Positions 53,040 to 63,706 of a DNA stretch of 64,000 nucleotides are shown here, piece by piece. How positions within the stretch are numbered: position 1 is the stretch's first letter; the number at the start of each line of letters is the position of its first letter. The stretch is from Bettongia penicillata ogilbyi (taxonomy: Eukaryota > Chordata > Mammalia > Diprotodontia > Potoroidae). The stretch spans positions 336,867 through 400,866 of the forward strand of contig JAJHZJ010000578.1 of NCBI GenBank assembly GCA_023548195.1, in the 5' to 3' direction. Under the pieces are notes generated by a model. It searched no databases, was not told where the DNA came from, and saw only the letters and a program-made list of their open reading frames with translations. Both the position numbers and the translations under genes were made by a program.

Positions 53040-53172
53040 TTGTATCTTTACAGATATAAAGAAAATTTCCCAATGGCAAAAGTTGTCCAGTATGAGAAAG
53101 GCAATGACAGAGAATCTCCTTCTTCAAAAGGTTTAAGAATCAGACTGAAATCTCCTTGTCTGGGATGGATTG
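53040..53172 (+). mobile_element. CR1/L3 3' fragment
   Basis: ggcaaaagttgtccagtatgag, cagagaatctccttcttcaaaaggtttaagaatcagactg. Orientation is opposite to the neighbour at 52600. Confidence 0.45.
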
Positions 53173-53174
53173 CT

Positions 53175-53427
53175 GTTGCTGGAATGTTTCCATTGTGTCC
53201 AACTCTTTGTGATCCAACTTGAGGTTTTCCTGGCAGAGATACTGGAATGGTTTGCCATTTCCTTCTCCAACTCATTTTACAGATGAGGAAACTGAGGTAA
53301 ACAGGGTTAAGTAACTTGCCAGGGTCACACAACTAATAAGAGTCTGAAGCCAGATTTGAACTCAGGAAGATGAGTCTTCTTGACTCCAAGGCTGACACTC
53401 TATCTACTGAGCCACCTATCTGCCCTG
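53175..53427 (-). mobile_element. MAR1-type SINE
   Basis: ttgtgtccaactctttgtgatcc, ggttttcctggcagagatactgg, gatgaggaaactgaggtaaacaggg, gaactcaggaagatgagtctt, ctatctactgagccacctatctgccc. Confidence 0.92.
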
Positions 53428-54405
53428 ATGGGGCCTGGATGGAGGTGGATGGAACATGGCCAAGTGTTAAATTCTCTTCCCATCCAAATAGTCAATGTTG
53501 CATGATTTACTACAAGTCCAAAATGAATGGTATCTTCTTAACAAACATTTACTAACTTACTAATTAACTGAAAGGATCTTAACCTCTCATTTTACAGGTA
53601 AGGAAACTGACAGAAAATGATTTTCTCAAGATCAGTCAGGCAATGGAGATAATGTTTCTTAAAATATTTCTTTAAAGATTATGATTTGCATATATATTCA
53701 AATAGATTCAAAATAGCTCCAATCCATGACCAAAGATGCCAATCATGGTATCCAAATGCATAATAAACATTTTACATTTGCCCTAGCAAGACACACAATT
53801 TTAAAAATATGCGTATTTTTGCTCATGTGCCCTAAAAAAATGCAGTTTTCAGAAGTAACCAAATCACTAGGGCAATACAGTTATGTGGAAATGCCACTGC
53901 ATTTCAGCTGAAACTAATAGTGGCTTCATTCTAATAAAAATTTTACTACATTTTCTGTTGATGATGTAAAAGCATGTTTAGGAAACACTTCACTTTTAAA
54001 TAACACTCTTGGTTCTTTTTAAATAAAAAATCAAGCATGAAGCAAATTTCAAAGAATATTTTACCCAGAACTTTCAAATGACTACTGTAAGCAGATATTT
54101 TTCCATATTGGGAGGAGGGGAGAGGAAAATTAAAATGGTTCCCACTCTTCCACTCTTTCAATGTTCCCTGCTTTCTCTCCTTTGAGGAAGAAGAGAAAAA
54201 AAGAAGAAATAGGAAAAGAAAGGAAGAAAAAAACAATGAAATGAGAGAGAGAAAAATAGTAGGAGTATCCCAGGATAATGAGAAAGACCTACACAGAAAT
54301 AGGGAGGCTATCAAGAAATGGAGAAGCCCTAACAAAAAATCTTATTTCACATGACAATGTCATGACTTTGTTGTAAATAGGTATCTTCCGTATGGCTTTG
54401 ACTTT
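53428..54405. other. Unassigned DNA with a MIR remnant and purine tract
   Basis: 53578-53645 is a short reversed MIR remnant (cattttacaggtaaggaaactg). 54184-54260 is purine-rich (gaagaagagaaaaaaagaag). The 129-codon minus frame at 54335-53946 crosses this tract and is not credible. Confidence 0.35.
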
Positions 54406-54685
54406 GGGCAGCTAGGTGGCCCAGTAGATAGAGCACTGGGCTTGGTGGCCCATTAGATAGAGCACTGGCCTTGGAAAAGGAAGACTAATTTTCCTGAGTG
54501 CATATCCAGCCTCAGACACTTACTAGCTGTTTGACCTTGCAGAAAGCACTTAACCTTGTTTGCCTCAGTTTCCTTAGTTTGTAAAAGGAGCTGGGGAAGG
54601 AAAATGGCAAGTCACTCCAGTATCTTTGCCAAGTAAACTCCAAAATAGGGTCATAGAGAGACAGAGATGACTGAAAAAAATGACT
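54406..54685 (+). mobile_element. MAR1-type SINE with 29-bp internal duplication
   Basis: Standard landmarks (gggcagctaggtggcccag, cctcagacacttactagctg, gccaagtaaactccaaaatagggtc, gatgactgaaaaaaatgac). The head segment is present twice: 54415-54443 and 54444-54472 are tandem 29-bp copies with two mismatches. Confidence 0.92.
54415..54472 (+). repeat. Tandem 29-bp duplication in the SINE head
   Basis: Both units start ggtggccca(g/t)tagatagag and end cactgg(g/c)ctt. The duplicated stretch covers the tRNA-like A-box region. Confidence 0.9.
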
Positions 54686-55150
54686 CGATAGCTTTGGACA
54701 CATAATACCACAGGGGACCATGTCGTCTAGTTCAGGCCTGCTACTGGAAGCCTTCTCTCTGGTACATGGAATTGGAGGTGAGCTCAGTTGGCACAATTCA
54801 GACCTGCAGCACTATCCTGGATCTGAGCATAACTTACTCCTCCATTTTTGGCATATGAGTTCTGAAACAGCATGACTTACAATTCTGGACCAACACAGAG
54901 ATATATGAATACCCTTATCCAGCACAAATATAACTAAAAAAGAAGGGGAGAAAATGCAATGGCCTCAATAGGTCTTTCTCTTGTATTTAATCCACTGGCT
55001 TACAGCCCATATTCTCAGTACACCTATGTATAGGCTGGCCTCATCTGGGATACTCTAATATATCTTTTCATCATCAAGGTTTCTTAGTCCCCCAGGGAAA
55101 CCTGTACAATCAGAGGTTTTCCTCAACCTTGTTACCACCAATCTAATCCA
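54686..55150. other. Unassigned DNA
   Basis: No feature recognised. Confidence 0.3.
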
Positions 55151-55154
55151 ATCT

Positions 55155-55285
55155 AATGAGATAAACATTAATTTAGTGTCTCCTTTGTGCCAGGCACTGT
55201 GCTAAGCACCGAGTATAAGACTCATAAAAAGAAAGGCAGTCTCTTCTCTCAAGCAGCTTACAATCTAATGGGAGGGGACATATAA
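55155..55285 (-). mobile_element. L2 3' end
   Basis: tgtctcctttgtgccaggcactgtgctaagcaccg, gtctcttctctcaagcagcttacaatctaatggg. Confidence 0.85.
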
Positions 55286-55689
55286 GAGGAGAAAGGAAAG
55301 GGGAAGAAGGCTGTGAGATACTAATGGAGGAGGGGAGGTTCATCTTGTTCCATGGAGTTTAAAACAGCAGATGCAAAGTAGAGTGAGCTGAAAGTCAAGT
55401 TTCTGCCTTCTATAAAGAAAGGCATTGTGAGAAATTTGGTCCTCCACCCTCCAGTCCTCCAATCACAGAGAAGAAAAGATTGAAAAAAGGGGTCCTATCA
55501 ATCAAGATTTGAGTTAGTATCACAGTGTTGACATTAGAGGGGTTGCACTTAACTTAGGAGGGGCATCTTGTTCGGTGGAGGTGAAACTAGGCAAAGCAGC
55601 AGAAGCAGAGTACAGAGGATCCCAGGAACTCTGGGCTACAGCATTTCATTCTTCCTACTACATTGACAGATTCAGTCAACTCAGTGAAA
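55286..55689. other. Unassigned DNA
   Basis: No feature recognised. Confidence 0.3.
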
Positions 55690-55872
55690 GAAAACAGTCA
55701 CTTGACAGCTAGGATTCACAGGACCAGACTTCTAATCCTGACTCTCCTGCTGATTACCTATGTAACCTCAGGCAAGTATCTTAACCCCTCTGAGCCTCAG
55801 TTTCCTCAACTGTAAAAGGAAAAGACTGAACTGTATGACTTTAAGGTCTTTCTTGTTCTAGATCTATGAATA
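55690..55872 (+). mobile_element. MIR-type SINE
   Basis: ggaccagacttctaatcctgac, ctatgtaacctcaggcaagtatctt, gagcctcagtttcctcaactgtaaaagg, ctttcttgttctagatctatga. Confidence 0.8.
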
Positions 55873-55999
55873 CTGATGCCATGCAGACAACAGAAGTAAT
55901 TGTCAGATTTTTTTCTTCACTTTTAGACCTTTTTTTGTACGAAGGATATTTTAGATGTTTATAAGTCCATACAGGAAGAGTTAAGGAATATTTTTACAA

Positions 56000-56240
56000 T
56001 CTGTCCATCAACAAGCATTTGCTAAGTGTCTGCTATGTAGGAAGCAATGTCCTTATTTCTGGGAAAATAAAGGTAACAAGAAGTGAGAGAAGGAACATGC
56101 ACTTATTATGCACATACTATGTGCCAGGCAGCATGCGAAGGCTTTACAAATATTATTTCATATGAGCCTCACACAGTTAGTGTAGGAGGCTGGTTTTGAA
56201 CTCCTGAAGATGAGTTTTCCTGACTCCAGGCCAGTCAAAT
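56000..56240 (-). mobile_element. L2 tail followed by a MIR-type SINE
   Basis: 56005-56075: catcaacaagcatttgctaagtgtctgctatg (L2 end). 56095-56240: tgcacatactatgtgccaggc, acaaatattatttcatatgagcctcac, tttgaactcctgaagatgag (MIR type). Confidence 0.65.
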
Positions 56241-56844
56241 TCTTTACTGATTGTCAGTCAAATTTAACAGTCCTAATTTTGCATAAAACTAAGTCAGTTC
56301 TCTTACATTGTGTTTAAAGTACGTAATTCTCAGAGATAAGATTAGAGGATCATCCCATCCCTTCTCTAAAGATAGCTGACATGGAAAAAGAATTTTTTGA
56401 GCAAATGCATTTGAATGTTTCTTGACTGCCTTTGGATTTCCCAAGTGAGATGCAGAATTAGGATGCCTTAAGGATCAGGTGAAAAAATATCCCCCAAACC
56501 ACAACCTTGCCAAAGCATTCTGTAGCTTCTTTAGAGAAGTCACTTCTAAACAAAGGCCTTTTCCTGATCACTTGGATAATACTGACAAAACTGTTGTTTT
56601 GTGATACCAAGTTTGTCCCTGAAGAAAAGAAGAAAAAAATGTACCTTCTTTCTTTCTTTGCAAAGGTGGAGGAGTGAGGAGGGATGTTGCTATGGGTATG
56701 GAACACTGCACGTACTGTTAAATTTAGTTGATAAGTTGGTTATATTTGAAGAACTGCTTTTTTTTCTCTTTTTAAAAATTCTTCGTTACAAGGGATGGTT
56801 TGCTAGATTGGGAAGGGAGAATAGAGGAATTCAAAAATAGGAGG
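56241..56844. other. Unassigned DNA
   Basis: No repeat or exon recognised. Confidence 0.3.
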
Positions 56845-57000
56845 TGACGTTATCATCCCATTTTATACTTGAGAAAACTGAGGAAGACAGAAATTAAGTG
56901 ACTTGCCTAGGGTCACACAGCCAGTTAAGTATTTAAGGTCACATTTGAATTTATGTCTTCCTGAACACAGATTCAGCACTGTGACTGTGCCACAGAGTCA
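56845..57000 (-). mobile_element. MIR-type SINE
   Basis: catcccattttatacttgagaaaactgagg, gtgacttgcctagggtcacacagcc, cagcactgtgactgtgccacagag. Confidence 0.75.
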
Positions 57001-57162
57001 AAATGAAACAGTCTTTGCCCTCACAGAACATACCGCCAACATGAATGGCATGTACGTATATGAGTATTATAAGATATTTTTAAAAATAAATAATAACAGC
57101 TAGCATTACACAATACTTTAATGTTTGCAAAACATATAGATCAATATAGGCAGACAGAAATA

Positions 57163-57368
57163 AGTTGTTCAGTTGTTTTTCAGTTGTACATATCTGACTT
57201 TCCATGATCCCATTTGGGATTTTCTTGGCAAAGGTACTGGTGTGGTTTGCCATTTCCTTCTCCAGATCATCTTACAGATGCGGAAATTCAGGCAAATAGC
57301 ATCAAGTGCCTTCGAACTCAGGAAGATGAGTATTCCTGTTTCCAGGCCCAGCACTCTGTTCAACCTAG
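57163..57368 (-). mobile_element. MAR1-type SINE with internal deletion
   Basis: taagttgttcagttgtttttcag, gggattttcttggcaaaggtactgg, gccatttccttctccagatc, then a jump from gcaaatagcatcaagtgc to cgaactcaggaagatgag: the gacttgcccagggtcacac block is lost. A MIR start lies just outside at 57090-57150. Confidence 0.85.
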
Positions 57369-57381
57369 GAATGTGGTATGT

Positions 57382-57399
57382 GGGGGGGGGGGGGGGGGG
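57382..57399. repeat. (G)18 homopolymer
   Basis: An uninterrupted run of G at the head end of the SINE, in gtatgtgggg...ggcatagg. Unusual length for a G-run and prone to sequencing error. Confidence 0.8.
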
Positions 57400-57642
57400 C
57401 ATAGGTATAATTTTATACAACATAATTTTGCAGGGATGATAGTAGCAGCTGTGGGGGCCAGGAAAGGTTTCACATGAGAGATGGCATTTGTGCTGAGCTC
57501 AGTATTTTGCTATCTGGTTAACATTTCTGTTAGCGTAATAGCCTTTTTAGACTTGTTCACAGTGCTTATAGACTCCTCTAAATAAGCCCATTGCTACCCC
57601 CCTGGGAAGTGCTCTAAGGTCACCCAAATAAATAACAGAATT

Positions 57643-57644
57643 TA

Positions 57645-57688
<44 letters not shown>
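57643..57688. repeat. (CA)n microsatellite
   Basis: About 20 ca units with one tac interruption. Confidence 0.95.
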
Positions 57689-57689
<1 letters not shown>

Positions 57690-57849
57690 AGTACAAAGAT
57701 ATTGCTCCATTATGGCATGGAAGCAAATGGTAAACAGAACAGTGAGGTCAACTTCTCTCGGGCTTGCTCTGACCCATACAAGAGGCCAGAAGCTCCAAGC
57801 TTTGTCTCCTTCTCCTTTGTTAGGGGCAGAGTGATCCCGCTGCCAAACA

Positions 57850-58330
57850 TGTCCCTAGATTGGAGTCATGTGAGCTGGCAAAAACACTTTTAATTATGAG
57901 TTCATTCTGATGCATCGCAGCCTTTTGGCTTCCTCCAGGAGAGCAGACAAATGCTTAGGTCAAGATAAACTTGAATTACAAAAGCCACTGGCACACAAAC
58001 AAGCTGGAGAGAGTCCCCTATCTTAAATCAGACACCTGCACAGGCTCTGATGGATCCGTCCCCAAAGGCCATTCTCTGAGCTACAGAGTAGCTCAATCTA
58101 GAACAAACACTTCCCTCAGAAGGCTATTTTTTTTCCATTTAATAAAGTTCAAACTGAGTGTTCAGAAACCTTACTGTTTTGCTTCTCCCTCCCTGTCTCC
58201 TACAGCATGATGGGGGCTCCCCAGGCTCCCATTAGAAGGGAGAGCTCCAGGCTTCCTGATTTAGGAATTCTGCTGTTTCGAATTTCAAAGCTTCAACAAC
58301 TCGTTGCAATGTCAGTTGACCGGACAAGGT
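57850..58330. other. Repeat-free block, candidate conserved non-coding element
   Basis: No visible transposon. TAATTA at 57891-57896 in ttttaattatgagttc, aacttgaattacaaaagcc, cccatttaataaagttc and a CpG-containing end (tcgttgcaatgtcag, gaccggacaagg). The rationale is the same as for 6780-7240. Confidence 0.25.
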
Positions 58331-58424
58331 TAGGTGCTGACTGATAATGGTGGGAAGGTACGGTAGGCTTATATCTAATGGCTTACATCACGCCATTCTT
58401 CACTCCATGGCTCTTTTAATTACT

Positions 58425-58612
58425 TTACTACCTGTGTGACTATGGGGAGACTACTTACCTTTAGAGTGACAGGAGAGATGGGTGATAAAGGCCTTACTGT
58501 CCTGGTTTCCTGACCTGAAGCTCAGAAGCTATATATCCCAGAGCAAATCACTCACCCTTTCTGAATCTCAATCTCCTAAACTATAAAATGGGGTTAATAA
58601 CATAGGCCCCAG
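58425..58612 (+). mobile_element. MIR-type SINE remnants
   Basis: acctgtgtgactatggggagac and ccagagcaaatcactcaccctttctgaatctcaatctcctaaactataaaatggggtt. Confidence 0.6.
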
Positions 58613-58682
58613 AGGGCACCACCTAGTTCCCTCAGTGGGCCCACTAACTAAAATTATCTCAGGTCCAAGGAACTCCATGGAT

Positions 58683-58923
58683 CTTGCTCAATCATTTTTG
58701 GTTGTGTGTGACTCTTCATGACCCCATTCAGAGTTTTCTTGACAGAGATACTGGAGTGATTTACCACTTTCTTTTTTACAGATGAGGAAACTGAGGCAAG
58801 GAGGTTTAAATCACTAGTCCAGGGTCACACAGCTAGTAAGTGTCTTAAGTTGTATTGGAATTCAGGAAGATGAGTCTTCCTGACTCCAAGCCCAGGACTC
58901 TATCCACTCTACCACCTGGCTCC
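58683..58923 (-). mobile_element. MAR1-type SINE
   Basis: catttttggttgtgtgtgactcttcatgacc, gagttttcttgacagagatactgg, gatgaggaaactgaggcaagg, gtcacacagctagtaagtg, ctctatccactctaccacctggct. Confidence 0.9.
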
Positions 58924-58994
58924 ATTAACTCAAAATCAGAGCTCACAAGGCCACACTCATATGTTTACTTTTATTAATCAGACAGTAGAATCTG

Positions 58995-59600
58995 CAGCAT
59001 ACAAAGTGGCCATTCCCCAGCAAAACCATTTCGTCAGATCGGTTAAATCAGGTTAATGGTAACCCACAGGCCTGAAAACCTGTGGATGAGTTAGGAGGGT
59101 GTTTACTCCAAGCAGGTAAGGCTTCTCCTGGCGTAATGGGCAAATGAAAACAATTTGTTCCAATAGTTACAAAGGCAGCTGAAGCAGGCATTGTGGAGTA
59201 TGTAGATGTTTTTCAGACACTGAAGATGCTAAGATGCCCTAGTGCCTACTACTTTAAGCTTATTTTGCAATCTTGACTTCCTGATTATAGGGCAGCTAGC
59301 AATGGATAGAGCATTAGTCCTGCCCTGGAGTCAGGAGTATCTGAATTCAAATCTGGCCTGATTTACTCAATGTGTGACCCTGATCAAGTCACTTAACACT
59401 GTTTGCCTCAGTTCTTCATCTATAAAATGAGTTGGAGGAGGCAATGGCAAACCACTCCAGAATCTTTGCCAAGAAAACCCCAAATGGGGTCACGAAGAGT
59501 CAGATACAACTGAAATGACTCAGCAACAACAAATTCTTTGTTTACTGTCAAGCACCATTATGGAACCCACAAAATGAGGGAGTGTGCTCACGCATATCAG
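58995..59600 (+). mobile_element. RTE-associated SINE-like repeat, split by MAR1
   Basis: ggcagctgaagcaggcattgtggagtatg and agacactgaagatgctaagatgc parallel ggctgaagcagctgctgtggagtgc and ggcattgaagacaccaagg of the 7700-8050 copy. The part after the MAR1 insertion (59533 on) is too diverged to follow. Confidence 0.45.
59288..59532 (+). mobile_element. MAR1-type SINE
   Basis: agggcagctagcaatggatagagc, ctggagtcaggagtatctg, gtgaccctgatcaagtc, gttggaggaggcaatggc, ccaagaaaaccccaaatggggtcacgaag, tgactcagcaacaacaa. Confidence 0.92.
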
Positions 59601-60545
59601 AGAAGATACCTTTTGTATACCAGAAGGAAAAGTCAGGAAGCCATCTTTGGAGCTGCTATACCATTGTCTCAGTATGGAGAGTTGTCCCACCACCACTTCA
59701 ATTTGGAATTTGAAAGGCTACTGCATCCTGGTCCCATCCCTAGCCATCCAGCACTCTCATTTGCTATACAGAACATCCTTTAATGAATTTTTTTGATATG
59801 TCTTACCTGTGGGCCTTTTCCTTTTGGCATTGCAGATGCTAAGTTACCACAAATAATCATTCATTTTTGCCACCAAATGTCGGAACTCCCACAGAAAGCC
59901 CTCATCGGATGCTCCCTAATTCAACCCCAGACTTATTTCAGGGAGGCAGACTTTGCAAAAAAATACTCATAATTTAAAGGACTGCAGGTCTGATCTACCT
60001 TTACCCCACCCCTTTCACTTCTCTGGTATTAATCTGCTATGTTCACATTTTTTCCATCACTTAAATGTAGATGATCAACAAAATGATAAACCAAATCCTG
60101 AAGTGTCTTTAATAGAGTCAAGGGATAGTTTGAGCTCACTGGGTACCTCAGAAGTCATCCAGTCCAACCAATACAAATCTTCTGTACAATAAAGAAGCAG
60201 TATTGTCACTTACCCTCTCCAGTTCTCCATTTCCTCAATTTTCATATGAGAGTATTAAACTATGAGTGCTCCAACATCCCTTCTAACTGTAATATTCCAT
60301 GATTTGAGAATTCTAATTTTTCAGAGACTTGAGTGAGAGAAAGCAATTGCAGTCAGTAAAGACTGAGGAACAGGTTTGAGTGGGAGTGGAATGGCCAGTG
60401 GGTCAGGAGGCCCATTCCATCCATTGTCTGTAGAAAGCTCAGCTTCAAATACATGCTATCTCTAACTCTTAGATGTTCAGGAGATGTGGTGAAATGTCTG
60501 TCTCCCTTTACTGATGCCCTTCCTGAAGGACTCAAGGTTTCCTTT
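59601..60545. other. Mostly unassigned DNA
   Basis: A short MIR-variant remnant near 60118-60230 (agaagtcatccagtccaacc); the rest is unassigned. Confidence 0.3.
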
Positions 60546-60549
60546 GGGT

Positions 60550-60910
60550 TTTAAAGTCATAGATGGAGATCAGGAGCAATCTCAGAGGCCATTGAATCTA
60601 ATATTCTCATTTTACAAATCCTAGGCTCATCGATTTAGAGTTTGAAGGGACCTTAAGGCCATTAAGCTCAATGTCCTTGTTTTATAGATAAAAAAAATGA
60701 GGTAAAGAAAGACTTAGTGACTTTCCCAGTCACACAGGCATCAAGAATCATAAAAAGGATATGAACCCAGGTCTTCTTTTGTCGATTCTAGTGCCCTATT
60801 CACTGCCCCATCCCCTCATTTTAGATATGTCATCTGAGAACCAGGGAGGTTAATGACTTTCCCAAAGTCATATAGGTATCAAAATCAGAGGCAAGATTTG
60901 AACCCAGGAA
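60550..60910 (-). mobile_element. Three overlapping MIR-superfamily remnants
   Basis: 60555-60625 (gagcaatctcagaggccattg, attctcattttacaaatcc), 60630-60810 (gatttagagtttgaagggacc, gatatgaacccaggtcttc) and 60810-60910 (catcccctcattttagatatg, gcaagatttgaacccagg) follow head to tail in the same orientation. Confidence 0.6.
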
Positions 60911-60975
60911 GTTGCCCAACCTTCCCAATTCTACATCTATGATCCCAAGCTATGATCTTTGATTTGCATCTGACT

Positions 60976-61075
60976 ATAGAGAAAGAGAAAGAGAGGAGGA
61001 GGAAGAGGAGAAGGAGAAAAAGGAGAAGGAGGAGGCAGCAGGGGTTTGGGAAAGGAAGAAAAGAGAGAGAAATGC
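60976..61075. repeat. Polypurine tract
   Basis: gagaaagagaaagagaggagg, ggagaaaaaggagaaggagg; nearly all g/a with one gcagca break. Confidence 0.9.
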
Positions 61076-61140
61076 AATCACAAGCAACTAAGATAATGAT
61101 AAAGATATATAGATATGTGTGTATATAATATATACATAGT

Positions 61141-62268
61141 AAGGTCATGCTCTTACAATTTTTACTTATATATAAGAGGTTTGAAGTTGAAGGACTGGAG
61201 GAAGAAGGTGTTGACTGAGGCTGCACTCCTTTTTTTTCAAAGTTCAGATCTGAGTTCATCAGTAATTTTACAAGCTACAGCTTGGCTATTTTGACCTGGC
61301 CTTAGCCACATCAGAATAAACCAAGAACAAAAGAAATAAAAGAAAAAACAAACACTCTTGCCTGGAAAATATTTATTTTTTTTACTATTTGGCGAATGTA
61401 GTTTGAGGAAAGCATTTCCAGTGTCATATAAAGACTGCCATTATCCAACTTCAAACTGTTTACAGAGGAGATCAAAGTTGGACTGTTTTTCCACTGAAAT
61501 GTGTCCCAGTTAAGATTCACAGAAGGGGGTGGGGGGGGCAGCACAGGGAAGGGGAGAAGTCTGTCATAATTAAATACAAAGCAAAAGAAAACACACAGTT
61601 CTAAAGTCAGAAAAGCCACAAAAATCCACTGACAGGCACTGAGAGGAATTATCTTTCTTACATAAAGCTTTTCCTACTAATGATAACTGAGGTAAGATTT
61701 GCTGCATCGATTTTCTCCAAGATTGCAAGTCTCACTCCTCACTGTTCTCACATAAATGATGCATCTATACCCATTTCTTGAACATAGCTGGCTTGATTTT
61801 CTAGTCTACAGTTCCAAGAGAAACCATCCCCTACCTATTTACAAATGAGGAGATGTTTTCCGTGTTCCATGAAAAAGTTTTAAGACAAATGTTACAACAT
61901 GGTCTGTTTTGACAAAGTAACATGATAAGCTCTGCATGGAGATACCCAACCCCAAACTTGTTACTCTCGCAGTATTCTCAGGAAGACTAGAGATCCAGGA
62001 TTCTGTAGCATTGTCATCCCTCCAGGAAATGTTTGTAAAGGTCTAGTCAAGCTAGTTTCCACACAGAGTACAAGTAATCTACACCAAGAACACCAAGGGT
62101 GGCAATATTCTAGCTGGTGGTGAAGATACAGGAAATATTTCAGTAATGTTTGTGTACATATTTTTGAAAGAAAAGCAATTGAACTAAAGAAAGAAAAGAA
62201 ATTTAGGCTTCTATTTTTTTATACCACTCCATTTCCTTAAAGGTGAGAGTACTTTTTTCTCTGCTTAC
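61141..62268. other. Unassigned, apparently single-copy DNA
   Basis: About 1.1 kb with no recognised transposon. If the candidate exon at 62269-62300 is real, this is the intron downstream of it on the minus strand. Confidence 0.35.
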
Positions 62269-62300
62269 CTTTGGAAGCTGTGATCTTGTGCCACATTGAT
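62269..62300 (-). other. Candidate 32-nt exon (minus strand)
   Basis: On the minus strand a strong acceptor (ttctttttttccttttcag) is followed by 32 nt and then a strong donor (AAAG|gtaagc, eight of nine matches to consensus). The exon would be atcaatgtggcacaag... ending cttccaaag, length not a multiple of three, with an internal ATG. No partner exon is visible in the window and I cannot name a gene. It may be chance, a microexon or a non-coding RNA exon. Confidence 0.3.
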
Positions 62301-62724
62301 CTGAAAAGGAAAAAAAGAATTGAATAAAAATTTCTAGTTGGTTATAGAAACTATTGGGGGGGCTGAATTCTGGGTGTCTACCATTTTGAGTTACATCATA
62401 TTTTGCTAGTCACATAAATTTCATCAATGGAGCAATGGAGGACCTAGGGTGCCAACTTTCTTCACCATCTGTGTACCTTGGGACCCAATCCAATTGAATT
62501 CAAAGAACACTGATTTATTTGTTTGCTTATTATTCATTTGGTCATTTTTTAAATTAGTAAAAATATATTCTCTTGTTCTCTCTCATATCCCCCAACTAAA
62601 AAAAATAGTAAACAGAATTATAAAACCTTCACAAAACACATATAGTTAAGCAAAACAAATTCTCACATTGTCCGTTTCCAAAAATGTCTCATTCTGCATC
62701 TTGAGTTCATCACCTCTCCACCAG
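62301..62724. other. Unassigned DNA
   Basis: No feature recognised. Confidence 0.3.
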
Positions 62725-62960
62725 GAGATAGGTTCATCATCATTACAACCAATACTCATCAAGTTATCTACTATGTGAAGGACACTTTGGACATGAAAAG
62801 GAGAGAGGCAAAACCACATATAGTCTCTGCCCTCAAGGAGCTTACAATGTAATAGGAAAGACATGACATAGATACAAAAACCTATAATGCAAGGTGGAAT
62901 GTGAGTAGGGCAAAGGCGAGAACCAAACAAAATGCTCTAGGGAAATTTGAAGCGGTAGAA
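62725..62960 (-). mobile_element. L2 3' end
   Basis: atcaagttatctactatgtg, gtctctgccctcaaggagcttacaatgtaatagg, gcaaggtggaatgtgagtagggcaaagg. Confidence 0.75.
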
Positions 62961-63706
62961 CTAACAACCATTTCTACTTCACTCCTAAAAAATGAAACTT
63001 TACACTACATCACATTTTTTCTTCAGATATGACTGTACAGTGTAGTTGTCACTTGAAGAAAGAAACGGTAGGGATTTTAGATCAGAAAGGATGAAAGATG
63101 TGATGAGGAAAATGACAATCAAACTTCAGGCTGCCTTAGAAGAAAGTGCTGCATATTTTGAACTCTTTGGTCTCTCTATTCTCACCATAACAAATAGATA
63201 TCAAAACAGAACTGTGTCTATCCTGGAAGGATGGCATACTTTGAGGAATTTGGATTAACCTTTGTTCTTTAAGAAGCAAGAATCTGATTTGTGAACCCCA
63301 CTATTTGTCCATCTTGTGACCACACCACCTGAGCATACCTCCAGTCCTCTACTTCTTCCATGATTCTATCCAGAAACTCTCTCAGGTCAGCAATGAGATT
63401 CATCCACAACCCCAACAAGCACACATCTCTCAAGTAAAGGACAGGGCCTAAAACTTAGGGCACCAAGTCATTGTGTATTTGAGGTTTCTGTTTCCTTCTT
63501 CCAGTGAGATTTAATGGAGCTAAGAGGAACTGGCCTACTTCAAAGTCATCTCTGAGATAACATGTATTATAACTGTAGCTACTCCCTAAAAAAAAAAAAA
63601 GTTTGATTAGATATGTAAATGAGAAAATATGTAAAAATATCTCTTGAGGAAAACAAAAAACATTATAAAGCCCATTTAAGATTTGCACCTTAAAAAATAT
63701 GGGTTG
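62961..63706. other. Unassigned DNA
   Basis: No repeat or exon recognised. Confidence 0.3.

Noticed and set aside
54406..54685. Short direct repeats considered as a CRISPR-like array
   Set aside because: There is a single tandem duplication inside a SINE with no spacers, in a vertebrate genome.
58440..58470. Good splice donor on the minus strand (aaag|gtaagtag)
   Set aside because: It is part of an antisense MIR remnant, and no matching acceptor of quality was seen at exon distance.
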